Shown here: positions 19,063 to 28,135 of the stretch, piece by piece
How the letters are laid out: each line of letters begins with the position of its first letter
How positions within the stretch are numbered: position 1 is the stretch's first letter
Assembly: GCF_900044055.2 (NCBI RefSeq)
Contig: NZ_FCOX02000023.1
Span: 57,057 to 121,056 of the forward strand
Direction of reading: 5' to 3'
DNA from: Caballeronia calidae
GTDB lineage: Bacteria > Pseudomonadota > Gammaproteobacteria > Burkholderiales > Burkholderiaceae
Length of the DNA stretch: 64,000 nt
Made by a program: the position numbers and the translations under genes
Notes under the pieces: generated by a model
The model's input: only the letters and a program-made list of their open reading frames with translations
Told to the model about the DNA's origin: nothing
Database searches by the model: none

Positions 19063-19080
19063 TTGTCTGACAACCTGATT
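19063..19080. promoter_or_regulatory. Putative GntR operator, copy 2
   Basis: TTGTCTGACAACCTGATT repeats copy 1 (18280-18297) except for the central base of the palindrome. It lies 65-82 bases upstream of the porin ATG. Conservation extends seven bases beyond the palindrome, so CCTGATT may be part of a promoter or a longer recognition site. Confidence 0.65.
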
Positions 19081-19144
19081 TCCAGACTACTACGCCGTAC
19101 ACATCCGACTTCTATACGAACCAATTACAAACCGGAGACTTTTG

Positions 19145-20353
19145 ATGAAAGAGCAAGTCCAAGTTCGCACCTACCTCAAAAACCTTCCGCTGGTCGGGCT
19201 CGCCGCCGCATGCGCATTGACGGCGGCCGGCAAGGTGCACGCGCAAAGCAGCGTGACGCTATACGGCATCATCGACGAAGGCGTGAATTACACAAGCAAC
19301 GTCCAAACGAACCCCGGCAACGGTCATAACCTGTTCAACCTCTCCAGCGGCATACTGAGCGGCAGTCGCTGGGGCCTGCGCGGCGTGGAGGATATCGGCG
19401 GCGGATTGAAGGCGATCTACGTGCTGGAGAACGGTTTCGACGTGAACAACGGCCGGATGGGCCAAGGCTCGCTGGAATTTGGTCGCCAGGCATATGTCGG
19501 ACTCTCCGCGAAGCTCGGAACGGTTACGCTCGGGCGCCAGTACGATCCGCTCGTCGATTATGTGCATGCGCTGATGCCGAGCGCGATGTTCTCCGGAAGC
19601 ATCGGCGCGCATCCGGCGGACGTCGACAACCTGAACAACGCGAACCGCATAAACAATGCGATCAAGTACCGCACTGTCGCCTTGAACGGCTTTTCGGCCG
19701 AAGGGCTCTATAGCTTTGGTGGCGTTCCCGGTAGCGTCGGCGCGAATCAGATTTGGTCGATGGGCGTTGGCTATTCGAGCGGTCCCCTCAACGTCGGTGC
19801 GGGTTACCTCAACGCGCGCAACCCGAATGCTTCGTTTTTCGGGACGGCGGTCGGCGCCACCGCAGCGAGCAACAACTTCGGCAGTTCTCCCGTGATCAAC
19901 GGTTATGCGTCGGCGCAAACCGAGCAGATCATCGGGGCCGGCGCGACCTATGCGATCGGCCGTGCGACGCTGGGAGCCGTCTACTCCAACACCAAGTTCA
20001 AGAGCCTGAGCGGCGCCGTATCCGTCCTCAACCCTTCGGGCGCCAGCGGCACGGCGACCTTTAACAGCGCCGAACTCGACTTTCAGTATCAATTGACCCC
20101 GGCGCTGTCGCTCGGCGCGGCCTACAGCTACACGAAAAACAGCGGCGCACATGACGCCAGGTATCACCAGGGCGCGCTCGCTGCCGACTACGCAGTCTCC
20201 AAGCGAACCGACTTTTATCTGATCGGCGTCTTGCAACACGCATCAGGTACCGACTCGACCGGCCACGCGGCACGCGCGTCACTCAACGGCCTTACGCCAT
20301 CGTCGTCGGACCAGCAGGCCGCCGTTCGCTTCGCTGTGCGCCACAAGTTCTAA
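19145..20353 (+). CDS. Outer-membrane porin, general beta-proteobacterial type
   Basis: The 403-residue protein has a signal peptide (LVGLAAACALTAAGKVHAQS, cleavage after AQA-type HAQ near residue 38) and then SSVTLYGIIDEGVNY, the standard start of OmpC-like trimeric porins of Burkholderiales. It continues with SRWGLRGVEDIGGGLKAIYV and LEFGRQAYVGL, and ends in a terminal phenylalanine (VRHKF) needed for barrel assembly. It would admit the substrate of the downstream genes. The ATG at 19145 follows GGAGAC. An operator-like site lies upstream. Confidence 0.92.
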   Translation: MKEQVQVRTYLKNLPLVGLAAACALTAAGKVHAQSSVTLYGIIDEGVNYTSNVQTNPGNGHNLFNLSSGILSGSRWGLRGVEDIGGGLKAIYVLENGFDVNNGRMGQGSLEFGRQAYVGLSAKLGTVTLGRQYDPLVDYVHALMPSAMFSGSIGAHPADVDNLNNANRINNAIKYRTVALNGFSAEGLYSFGGVPGSVGANQIWSMGVGYSSGPLNVGAGYLNARNPNASFFGTAVGATAASNNFGSSPVINGYASAQTEQIIGAGATYAIGRATLGAVYSNTKFKSLSGAVSVLNPSGASGTATFNSAELDFQYQLTPALSLGAAYSYTKNSGAHDARYHQGALAADYAVSKRTDFYLIGVLQHASGTDSTGHAARASLNGLTPSSSDQQAAVRFAVRHKF

Positions 20354-20386
20354 CGAGTCGCTACACACGGCTTCACCTTCAACAGG

Positions 20387-21121
20387 ATGCTTCCAGTGAA
20401 TACCACCCGTTCGCTCACCGACGAGAACCGCGCGCGCCTTCGTGGCGTCAGCACGGCGACTTTGACCACTGCGCTCTTCAAGCGGGGCCTGCGCAACGTC
20501 TGCATCCAGGGCGTGCTGCCGGTCAATCCAGCGGCGGCGCGCATGGTCGGCGAGGCGTTCACGCTGCGCTATATCCCGGCGCGCGAGGACCTCGACACCA
20601 TGTCCGTCTTCACCGATCGCAGTCATCCGCAGCGGCGCGGCATCGAAGAGATTCCGGCTGGTTACGTCATGGTCGTGGATTCCCGCAAGGACCCGCGCGC
20701 CGCTTCCGCGGGCGGCATCCTCATCACACGGATGAAGATGCGCGGCGTCGCCGGAATCGTCACTGACGGCGGATTTCGCGACACGCCGGATCTGCGCTCG
20801 CTCGACTTCCCGTGCTATGCGGCCCGTCCGTCCGCGCCGACGAATCTGATACACCACCACGCTGTGGATCTAAACGTGCCGATCGCGTGTGGCGATCTCG
20901 CCGTGTATCCCGGCGATATCGTCGTCGGCGATGCGGAAGGCGTCGTCGTGATCCCAGCGCATCTGGCAAACGAAACCGCCGAGGAAGCGGCCGCGATGAC
21001 GCTTTTCGAGGATTGGGTCGATGCGCGAGTGCGCGACGGCCGTTCCACCTTTGGCCTCTATCCGCCCGATGAGTCGACGCGAGCAGAGTTCGAGGCCTGG
21101 CAAGCAAACAGCAGCAACTAG
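20387..21121 (+). CDS. RraA-like family protein (possible oxaloacetate/HMG-type aldolase)
   Basis: The 244-residue protein contains the RraA-like core: LRGVSTATLTTALFKRGLRN near the N-terminus, then GGILITRMKMRGVAGIVTDG, GFRDTPDLRSLDFP with the R.D motif, and CGDLAVYPGDIVVGDAEGVV. Members are metal-dependent aldolases of 4-hydroxy-4-methyl-2-oxoglutarate and related acids, or dehydratase-like enzymes; RNase-E inhibitor function belongs to a separate branch. It lies 33 bases after the porin gene and is followed by an MFS transporter gene, so a catabolic step on a hydroxy- or oxo-acid is likely. The exact substrate is not readable. Confidence 0.82.
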   Translation: MLPVNTTRSLTDENRARLRGVSTATLTTALFKRGLRNVCIQGVLPVNPAAARMVGEAFTLRYIPAREDLDTMSVFTDRSHPQRRGIEEIPAGYVMVVDSRKDPRAASAGGILITRMKMRGVAGIVTDGGFRDTPDLRSLDFPCYAARPSAPTNLIHHHAVDLNVPIACGDLAVYPGDIVVGDAEGVVVIPAHLANETAEEAAAMTLFEDWVDARVRDGRSTFGLYPPDESTRAEFEAWQANSSN

Positions 21122-21215
21122 GCCGGCAAAGCCGAAACAGTTGCGCGACGCCTTCGGTGCGCGGCGCAACTGCAATATCCTTGAGCGCCACGGCGAGCGG
21201 AGAAAGCCGCCGGGC

Positions 21216-22550
21216 ATGGAGACCATAGTGACAAACCGTAGTGCGGAAGCTCAACTTTTCACGCGCGTGGCGTGGCGGCTCGTGCCGCTTCTCATCGCGA
21301 TCTTTCTCACCGCCTATATCGACCGCGCAAACATCGGTTTCGCCAAATTGCAGATGCTCACGAGCCTGCATATGAGCGAGGCATCGTATGGGTTCGCTTC
21401 GTCGCTGTTTTTCATCGGCTATCTGTTGTGCGAGGTGCCGAGCAATCTGGCGATGCATCGCTATGGCGCCCGCCGCTGGATTTCGCGCATCATGTTCACG
21501 TGGGGCGTCGCGACACTGCTGCTCGCGTGGACGCCGTCCGAAACTGCGTTCCAGGTGCTGCGCTTCCTGTTAGGCGCGGCCGAAGCGGGACTTTATCCCG
21601 GCATCATTCTTTATCTCGGCATGTGGTTTCCGGAGCGCCAGCGCACCGGCATCATCGGACTGCTCACGCTCGGCAGCAGCATGGGCAATATGCTCGGCTC
21701 GCTGATCGGCGGCTTCTCGCTCGAACTGCACGGTTTGCTCGGCCTTGCAGGCTGGCAGTGGGTATTTCTCACGACGGGCACGCCCGCCGTGCTGCTGACG
21801 TTCGTCTCCCTGTACTTCCTGCCGGACAATCCGCGCTCGGCGCGCTTTCTCTCCGAGCGCGAGAAGGAGATCATCGAGGACAATCTGCGCCGTGATCCTG
21901 CGCCGGTCCAGGCGACCGGCGGCGCTTGGTCATTCAACTCGCTCGTGACCGTGGCGCTGTTTTCGGTCGGCTATGGCACGATCTCCATTGCGATCTACGG
22001 TATCGCCTACTGGCTCCCTACACTTGTCCGGGGCTTTGGCGTATCGAGCAGTGTCAACGGTATGCTCAACATGATTCCGTGGTTCCTGACTTCACTCATG
22101 CTGCTCTGGCTCCCCCGCCGCTTGCGCACGCCTAGAACCGTGCTGATGGCAGCGTTCGCTGCCGCGTTCCTCGGCATTTTGTGCTTCGTCGCGAGCGTCG
22201 GGCCGTTTTCGAATGCGGTGCGTTTCGCGGCGCTTACTCTCGGCGCGCCGTGCCTGTATCTGATGATTCCGTGCTTCTGGGCGCTGCCGCCGCGACTCTT
22301 GCCCGCATCGTTCATGAAAGGCGCGGGCGGCGCCGCCGCACTCGCGGTCATTGCCGCGGGCTCCAGCGTCGGGGGCTTCCTGGCGCAAAACATCATGCCG
22401 TGGGTCGGCAAGACGATGCACAGTACATCAGCACCGATGCTCGTGCCGGCCATCAGCCTGCTGTTGCTCGGAGCCGGGGCGCTGGTCGTGTGGTTCCGTC
22501 TCGGTCTGGCGGGACGCGACGGCAACGATGCGGTCACCGCCACGCGCTGA
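21216..22550 (+). CDS. MFS transporter, anion:cation symporter family
   Basis: The protein of about 444 residues has 12 predicted membrane segments and the ACS-family signature IFLTAYIDRANIGFAKLQM in helix 1, then SLFFIGYLLCEVPSNLAMHR and RFLLGAAEAGLYPGIILYLG. Such transporters import organic acids such as tartrate, hexuronates or phthalate with protons. The ATG at 21216 was chosen because the frame upstream lacks membrane similarity; GTG 21228 with GGAGA at five bases is an equal candidate. It belongs to the porin-RraA-oxidase block. Confidence 0.88.
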   Translation: METIVTNRSAEAQLFTRVAWRLVPLLIAIFLTAYIDRANIGFAKLQMLTSLHMSEASYGFASSLFFIGYLLCEVPSNLAMHRYGARRWISRIMFTWGVATLLLAWTPSETAFQVLRFLLGAAEAGLYPGIILYLGMWFPERQRTGIIGLLTLGSSMGNMLGSLIGGFSLELHGLLGLAGWQWVFLTTGTPAVLLTFVSLYFLPDNPRSARFLSEREKEIIEDNLRRDPAPVQATGGAWSFNSLVTVALFSVGYGTISIAIYGIAYWLPTLVRGFGVSSSVNGMLNMIPWFLTSLMLLWLPRRLRTPRTVLMAAFAAAFLGILCFVASVGPFSNAVRFAALTLGAPCLYLMIPCFWALPPRLLPASFMKGAGGAAALAVIAAGSSVGGFLAQNIMPWVGKTMHSTSAPMLVPAISLLLLGAGALVVWFRLGLAGRDGNDAVTATR

Positions 22551-22658
22551 TTTTGCTCAAAAGCCTGCCCTCCTGGGGCGTATGAAAACGGTCTGCGCGC
22601 TCGTGACGAAGACCGACGAGCGCGGGGACCACTGGAAAATGGAAGGTCGTTGCGCAGC

Positions 22659-23879
22659 ATGATCACAATCAGGCAATCCAAAAGCGTCTCCCGGCAAATG
22701 CGCGGCTTCCTGTCGCTCGCCGATTTCGAAGCAGCGGCCAGGCGCAGGCTGCCGCGCCCTCTTTTCGGTTACGTCGCGGGCGCGACGGAAGACAATGCGT
22801 CCCTCGCGGACAACCGCGCGGCTTTCAACGAACTCGGCTTCGTTCCGCGCGTACTGCGCAACGTGGCGCAGCGAAGCCAGTCGATCGAACTCTTCGGCGT
22901 GCGTTACGCGTCGCCCATCGGCATTGCGCCAATGGGCATCAGTTCGTTGACGGGCTACCGGGGCGACCTCGCACAGGCGCAGGCGGCGCGCGCGTGCGGT
23001 GTGCCCATGATTCTCAGCGCGGCGTCGCTCGTCCGGCTCGAAGAAGTCGTCGAGGCCGCGCCGGGAACATGGTTTCAGGTCTACATGCCGAGAACGCTCG
23101 AAGAGATGCGCGCGCTGGTGGAGAGACTCAGCGCCGCCAACGTATCGACGCTAGTCGTCACGGTGGACTCGTCGGTCGTGCCGAATCGGGAGAACAACTT
23201 GCGCAACGGCTTCAGGACTCCGCTCAGGCCGAACTTTCAGCTCTTGCGCGACGGCCTGACGCATCCGACCTGGTCGCTCTTCACGTTCCTGCGCACGTTG
23301 GTTCGTCATGGCATGCCGCATTTCGAGAATGCCTCGGCGCAAAGGGGCGAACCGTTGCTCTCGCGTCGAGCCAACCGGGATTTCAGCGGGCGTGAGCATC
23401 TGGACTGGGATGCGATCCGCGAAATTCGCGCGCGCTGGAAGGGGCCGCTGGTGATCAAAGGCATTCTGCATCCGGACGATGCCGCGACCGCGCGAAACCT
23501 CGGCGCCGACGGCATCATCGTGTCCAACCATGGCGGCCGGCAACTCGACGGATCGGTCTCGCCGATGCGCATGCTGCCTCCCATCGGGGAAGCGTGTCCG
23601 GACATGCCGCTCATGATCGACAGCGGATTTCGACGCGGCACCGACGTATTGAAGGCAGTCGCTCTCGGCGCGAAATGCGCTTTCATCGGGCGGCCGATGA
23701 ACTACGCGGCGTGCGTGGGCGGCCAAGACGGGGTCGAGCATGCCATCGGTCTCGTGAAGGCAGAGATTCATGCGGATATGGGATTGCTCGGCGTGAATCG
23801 TCTCGACGAATTCGGGCCAGAATTCCTGCGACTGTTGAGGTTTGGGCCCGGTGAGCTGAGCGCGGGCGTGTATCGTTGA
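22659..23879 (+). CDS. FMN-dependent alpha-hydroxy acid oxidase/dehydrogenase
   Basis: The 406-residue protein has the FMN TIM-barrel layout of lactate, glycolate and mandelate oxidising enzymes: RPLFGYVAGATEDNASLADN at the start, YASPIGIAPMGISSL, the substrate loop region, LVIKGILHPDDA with the flavin-contacting lysine, and IVSNHGGRQLDGSVSP with the catalytic histidine. It oxidises an (S)-2-hydroxyacid to a 2-oxoacid. The next step may be the RraA-like aldolase or the downstream dioxygenase; the actual substrate is unknown. The ATG at 22659 follows GGAAGG; a TTG three codons earlier is also possible. Confidence 0.87.
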   Translation: MITIRQSKSVSRQMRGFLSLADFEAAARRRLPRPLFGYVAGATEDNASLADNRAAFNELGFVPRVLRNVAQRSQSIELFGVRYASPIGIAPMGISSLTGYRGDLAQAQAARACGVPMILSAASLVRLEEVVEAAPGTWFQVYMPRTLEEMRALVERLSAANVSTLVVTVDSSVVPNRENNLRNGFRTPLRPNFQLLRDGLTHPTWSLFTFLRTLVRHGMPHFENASAQRGEPLLSRRANRDFSGREHLDWDAIREIRARWKGPLVIKGILHPDDAATARNLGADGIIVSNHGGRQLDGSVSPMRMLPPIGEACPDMPLMIDSGFRRGTDVLKAVALGAKCAFIGRPMNYAACVGGQDGVEHAIGLVKAEIHADMGLLGVNRLDEFGPEFLRLLRFGPGELSAGVYR

Positions 23880-23998
23880 TCGGATGCGAGCCCCCGCGCG
23901 GGCGAGAGCGGCGAGCGCAGCGACGCGCCGTGGACCTGGTCGCGCAAATAAGCGGTATATTGCCAGCTTGGCTCAATACGGCATCCGGAGACCGTCAC

Positions 23999-24709
23999 GT
24001 GCAGCGCCTGAAGGACGTCAGAGGCACCCCAACGACCACGGCACCTGGGCAAGAGTCCGCGGCCACGCTCAACCAGGAAGCCTATCGGCGTCTGGAGGAA
24101 ATGATCGTGACGCTGGAACTGGCGCCGGGCGCGCTCGTATCTGAAGCCATTCTCAGCCGGCAACTCGGCATCGGCACCACGCCGATACGCGAGGCGCTGC
24201 AACGGCTTGCGCGCGAATACCTGGTGGAGATCATTCCCCGGCGCGGCGTGGTTGTGACGACCATCGACGTGCGCCGCCAGTTCGAAGTGCTCGAAACGCG
24301 ACGCGAACTCGACCGGCTGCTCAGCTCGGCGGCGGCGAGACGGTCCAACGCGCTGGAGCGCAAAGCCTTCGCGGCAAACTTCGAGCGCACGCAGAAGTCC
24401 GTCGCCGATGGCGACACGCGCGAATTCCTCCGGCTAGACGCCGAACTCAATCAATTGCTGTCGAAGGCTGCGCGCAACGCCACGGCTGCTGCGCTCGCCT
24501 CGACGCTGCACACCGTCTCCCGCCGCTTCTGGTTCTATCACCACGACCAACACAATCCGCTCGGAGAGATCGGTCCGGTGCACTGCAGCCTCGTCGAGGC
24601 GATTGCTTCAGGCGACCCGGCGCGCGCCGGACACGCCTCGAACCGCCTGATTGACTATCTCACCACTTTCGCGCAGTCGACGCTGCCTCACCCCCTGACG
24701 CTTGACTAA
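23999..24709 (+). CDS. GntR-family regulator (FCD-like)
   Basis: From a GTG at 23999 (GGAG about nine bases upstream) the protein has 236 residues. The winged helix is visible in EAYRRLEEMIVTLELAPGAL, ILSRQLGIGTTPIREALQRL and IIPRRGVVVTTID, followed by a helical ligand domain (QFEVLETRRELDRLLSSAAA). The longer reading to 23876 overlaps the oxidase gene and adds no similarity. It lies between the hydroxyacid oxidase and the dioxygenase genes and may control the latter, whose promoter carries a palindrome. Confidence 0.82.
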   Translation: MQRLKDVRGTPTTTAPGQESAATLNQEAYRRLEEMIVTLELAPGALVSEAILSRQLGIGTTPIREALQRLAREYLVEIIPRRGVVVTTIDVRRQFEVLETRRELDRLLSSAAARRSNALERKAFAANFERTQKSVADGDTREFLRLDAELNQLLSKAARNATAAALASTLHTVSRRFWFYHHDQHNPLGEIGPVHCSLVEAIASGDPARAGHASNRLIDYLTTFAQSTLPHPLTLD

Positions 24710-24802
24710 CCTTTCGCTCCGGTCCGGCCAAACGATTTGTTTCAGCTAGGGTTTTCTCGCGGTTGCCCGCCGCGCAACAAGCACCTTAACATCACTTCGT
24801 CT

Positions 24803-24825
24803 CTGGCATGCCAGTGACATGCCAG
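24803..24825. promoter_or_regulatory. Palindromic operator-like element before the dioxygenase gene
   Basis: CTGGCATGCCAG (24803-24814) is a perfect 12-base palindrome, followed four bases later by a repeat of its right half (ATGCCAG at 24819-24825). It lies 34 bases before the dioxygenase ATG. A binding site for the preceding GntR regulator is the simplest inference. Confidence 0.5.
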
Positions 24826-24858
24826 AAGGAAACCGAAATTTTCTAAGGAGCGAAGACG

Positions 24859-25797
24859 ATGGAGCAAGCGAAACTCAATACTGGTTACGTCATTACGCCG
24901 CTGGCGGACGCGCTAGGTGCCGAAGTGACCGGCCTCGATCTCGCGCAGCCGATTCTTCCCGAGACGATCGCAGAGATGAAGCGAGCCATCGCGACGTACG
25001 GTGTGCTGTGCTTTCGCAAGCAGTCGCTCACGGAAGCGCAGCAAATCGAATTCTCGAAGCTGTGGGGTCCGCTCGAAGACTTCCCGGAGGAAGACAAGAC
25101 CGTATCCGCGCCATCGGTCTATCACGTTGCGAACGTGTCGGCAGACGGTCAGAGCTTGCCAGAAACCGATTTCCGGGTGATTTTCCAGAAGGTGAACGCG
25201 CGCTGGCATACGGACAGTTCGTATCGGTACGTGCCCGCGTATGTGTCCCTGCTGTACGGAATCGAAGTGATGCCCAAGGGCGCGCCGGGCGGGCGCACCG
25301 GCTTTTCCAACATGATCGCGGCCTATGCAGCGTTGCCCAACGATCTCAAGGACGAGATCGAGCCGTTGCACATGGTTCACACCTACGAATTCGGCCGGCG
25401 GCTCTTTCCCGAACTGCCGCCTCTCACGAAGTTCGAAAAGGAAGCCGTCCCCCCCGTGAGTCACCCGCTCGTTCGCGTGCATCCCGACCGCAATTACGAG
25501 CGGTCGCTGTACCTCACGGCGAACGCCGGCAACGAAATCAGCGGGCTGCCGCTGGACGAAGCCCGCGCGTTGCATCGCAGACTTGTCGACCATATTTCGC
25601 AGCCGCAGTTCACCTATTTCCACGAGTGGGAAAAGGGCGACCTCGTCGTCTGGGACAACCGCACGATGCTGCACAAGGCCGAAGCCTACGATATGAGCAC
25701 GTATCGCCGCGTGTTCCGCCGAACGACCGTTGCGGGCGACGGCCCCGTGCTCGGTCCGTATTCGCATGCCGTGATCAATAAGGTTCGCCCGCGCTGA
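24859..25797 (+). CDS. TauD/TfdA-family 2-oxoglutarate-dependent dioxygenase
   Basis: The 312-residue protein is an Fe(II)/2-oxoglutarate dioxygenase. The iron facial triad is visible as WHTDSS (His117, Asp119) and MLHKAEAYD (His272), and the arginine-rich segment RRVFRRTT follows for 2-oxoglutarate binding. Family members hydroxylate taurine, alkyl sulfates, phenoxyacetates and other small acids, releasing the leaving group as an aldehyde or hydroxy product. Strong translation signals (AAGGAGCG) precede the ATG. It is followed 91 bases later by an MFS gene, so import and oxidation of one small organic acid is likely. Confidence 0.88.
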   Translation: MEQAKLNTGYVITPLADALGAEVTGLDLAQPILPETIAEMKRAIATYGVLCFRKQSLTEAQQIEFSKLWGPLEDFPEEDKTVSAPSVYHVANVSADGQSLPETDFRVIFQKVNARWHTDSSYRYVPAYVSLLYGIEVMPKGAPGGRTGFSNMIAAYAALPNDLKDEIEPLHMVHTYEFGRRLFPELPPLTKFEKEAVPPVSHPLVRVHPDRNYERSLYLTANAGNEISGLPLDEARALHRRLVDHISQPQFTYFHEWEKGDLVVWDNRTMLHKAEAYDMSTYRRVFRRTTVAGDGPVLGPYSHAVINKVRPR

Positions 25798-25888
25798 TGG
25801 GCCTCGGTCGAGCGCCTGCAATCCCGAACAAGCGATAGCGGTCGCGGCGTCTTGCGGCCTTCAAGATAAAAACTCTGCAGGAGACACC

Positions 25889-27199
25889 ATGCAGGAGAAG
25901 TCGACACACCTGAAGCGAATCCAGGCCATGGCGATCGCGTTGTTGACGATCGCGGGCATCGTGAATTATCTCGATCGCAGCACGCTGTCGATCGCGAATC
26001 ATTCGGTGAGTGCGGAATTGGGCTTGTCCGCTTCCCAGATGGGGCTGCTCCTCTCCGCGTTTTCGTTCGCCTACGCGTTCGCGCAATTGCCTATCGGCGT
26101 GTTGCTCGACCGCTTCGGCGCACGGATCATGCTCGGCGTCGGCATGTTCGTCTGGTCGACCGCGCAGTTGTGCGGCGGACTCGTTTCGAATCTCACGCAA
26201 TTTCTCGTCGCCCGCGTGGCACTGGGCCTCGGCGAGTCGCCTAATTTTCCGGCAGGCGCCAAGGTCGTGAGCGAATGGTTCGCGGTACATGAGCGCGGCA
26301 GGCCGACGGGCATTTTCATCACGTCGTCCACGATCGGGCCCGCGCTCGCCCCTCCGGTACTGACCGTGCTGCTGCTCGTGTTCGGCTGGCGCGCGATGTT
26401 CATCATCATGGGTGTCTTGGGCATTGTCGTGTCGATCGGCTGGTATCTGCTTTATCGCGACCGCCGCACGATGCCGCTCGACGCGCGTGAACTCGCCTAT
26501 CTGACTGACGGCGAGAGCGGCGAACGAGTGGAGCGCCGCATGACGATGCTCGAATGGCGCAGCCTCTTCAGTAAAGCGACGACCTGGGGCATGATCTTCG
26601 GCAACATGGGCGTGATTTACATGGTGTGGCTGTATCTGACCTGGCTCCCAGCGTACCTGGAACACGAGCGGCATCTGTCGATAGCGAACACGGGATGGCT
26701 CGTTTCGATTCCGTACCTGTTCGGCACGCTCGGCATGCTTTCGAGCGGCTTCGTCGCCGATGGGTTGATGGCGCGCGGCGTGGCGCCCATGCGCAGCCGC
26801 AAATGGCCGATCTGCGTGGGCCTCGTCGGGGCGGCAGTTTTCACCGTTCCCGCAGCGTTCACGCCGAACCTGACGCTGGCGATGGTCTACCTATGCGCCG
26901 CGATGTTCTTCGTGAACATGGCGAGCGGCGCGTGCTGGGCCCTTGCAACTGTTGCCGCACCACGGCACATGGTCGCGTCGCTCGCAAGCATCCAGAACTT
27001 TGGCGGCTATTTCGGTGGATCGTTCGCGCCGTTCATCACGGGCGTCGTCGTCGACACGACGCATTCGTTCGTCAATGCGTTTCTGATCAGCGCGGGCGTC
27101 GCGTTCGGCGCCGCGCTCGTGTACATGTTTGTGGTGCGCCGGCTGATCGAAGCGCCGGAGGCAGACGTTTCGGACCTAGCTCTCTCGAAACTGAATTGA
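25889..27199 (+). CDS. MFS transporter, anion:cation symporter family
   Basis: The 436-residue protein has 12 membrane segments. Its first helix reads LLTIAGIVNYLDRSTLSIAN, followed by LLSAFSFAYAFAQLPIGVLL and RVALGLGESPNFPAGAKVVS, typical of the D-galactonate/glucarate-type ACS transporters. It probably imports the substrate of the dioxygenase encoded just upstream. AGGAGA precedes the ATG. The gene is intact. Confidence 0.88.
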   Translation: MQEKSTHLKRIQAMAIALLTIAGIVNYLDRSTLSIANHSVSAELGLSASQMGLLLSAFSFAYAFAQLPIGVLLDRFGARIMLGVGMFVWSTAQLCGGLVSNLTQFLVARVALGLGESPNFPAGAKVVSEWFAVHERGRPTGIFITSSTIGPALAPPVLTVLLLVFGWRAMFIIMGVLGIVVSIGWYLLYRDRRTMPLDARELAYLTDGESGERVERRMTMLEWRSLFSKATTWGMIFGNMGVIYMVWLYLTWLPAYLEHERHLSIANTGWLVSIPYLFGTLGMLSSGFVADGLMARGVAPMRSRKWPICVGLVGAAVFTVPAAFTPNLTLAMVYLCAAMFFVNMASGACWALATVAAPRHMVASLASIQNFGGYFGGSFAPFITGVVVDTTHSFVNAFLISAGVAFGAALVYMFVVRRLIEAPEADVSDLALSKLN

Positions 27200-27315
27200 T
27201 GCACGAAGACCGGTCGCCGGGTCGAGTCCGCGAGTCCGAACCGCATTCGCTTTCTCTCGCCGGCCGGTCGGTCGCGGGCATGGTGTGGGCAGTCTGTTTG
27301 GTGGAGACTTTCAGG

Positions 27316-27624
27316 TCATAGATGTCCCACAGAGTGGCCGTCGACGGCGCGGCCTTCTATGACGACGGGCTTATCGCCCAGCGACACAGTGCAATGGCGC
27401 GTCGGAATGTCCATGTGGCATGGCGTGTTGCGCGGCCCGCCTACTTCGGTGTTCGATCCGGTCGAGAAGAGAAAATCACCCTCGAATGCGCGCGCATCCA
27501 TGCCGATGGAACTGTCCTTGTCGTTCAGAGTCAATGCCGCCCATTGCGCCCGTGGTTGCAAACCTCAGTCCACATGGGACAACGCATAGACGTAAGGATC
27601 GTCGAACTGGTCCATATAGCTTCG
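27316..27624 (-). pseudogene. C-terminal remnant of a 2,5-dihydroxypyridine 5,6-dioxygenase-like gene
   Basis: The minus-strand frame reads DDPYVYALSHVD, a TGA stop, then GLQPRAQWAAL, FEGDFLFSTGSNTEVGG and CHMDIPTRHCTVSLGDKPVV to a stop at 27316. This resembles the C-terminal part of NicX-type dihydroxypyridine dioxygenases (M29-peptidase-like fold), where a tryptophan normally stands at the stop position. The first two thirds of the gene are missing. The assignment rests on my memory of the family pattern, so it needs a search. Confidence 0.5.
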
Positions 27625-27644
27625 TAGAGCCTAGTATGTGATTG

Positions 27645-28135
27645 ATCATTTAACCGTGCATCGCTGGGCGTTCAAGCAATTGCCGGTGCTGGAGAAGGCG
27701 TTCAGCCGCCGCAAGCGGCCGGTCGGAACGAGCTGACGAACGGACGAGAGGTACATTCGCGTCAAGGGCGAATGGCGGTATCTTTACCGCGCCGTCGACA
27801 AGGATGGCAACACCATTGACTTTCTACTGCGCGCCCATCGGGACAAGACTGCAGCCCGGCAGCGTTACTCTGAGAAATCGATCGCCCACAATGGCGTGCC
27901 CCAGACGGTGACCATCGGCAAAAGCGGCGCCAATCTCGCTGCACTCGAAGCCATCAATGATTATCGTGAAACGCCCGTCAAGATCCGCCAGTCCAAATAT
28001 CTCAACAATCTTGTCGAACAGGACCATCGCGCGATCAAGCGACGCACTCGCCCCATGCTGGGATTCAAAACGTTTCGCTGTGCTCGGATCCTCTTGGCCG
28101 GCATTGAGATTATGCGCATGGCCGCCGAAGGATAG
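27645..28135 (+). mobile_element. Decayed IS6-family transposase remnant
   Basis: A single frame reads HRWAFKQLPVLEKAFSRRKR, an in-frame TGA at 27734-27736 where SWR.DE is expected, then RYIRVKGEWRYLYRAVDKDG, NTIDFLLRAHRD, and RQSKYLNNLVEQDHRAIKRR. This is the catalytic domain of an IS6/IS26-type DDE transposase. The second catalytic aspartate of the usual TIDKSGAN motif is glycine here (TIGKSGAN), and the first third of the gene is gone. I see no terminal inverted repeats, so it is a dead fragment. Confidence 0.85.
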
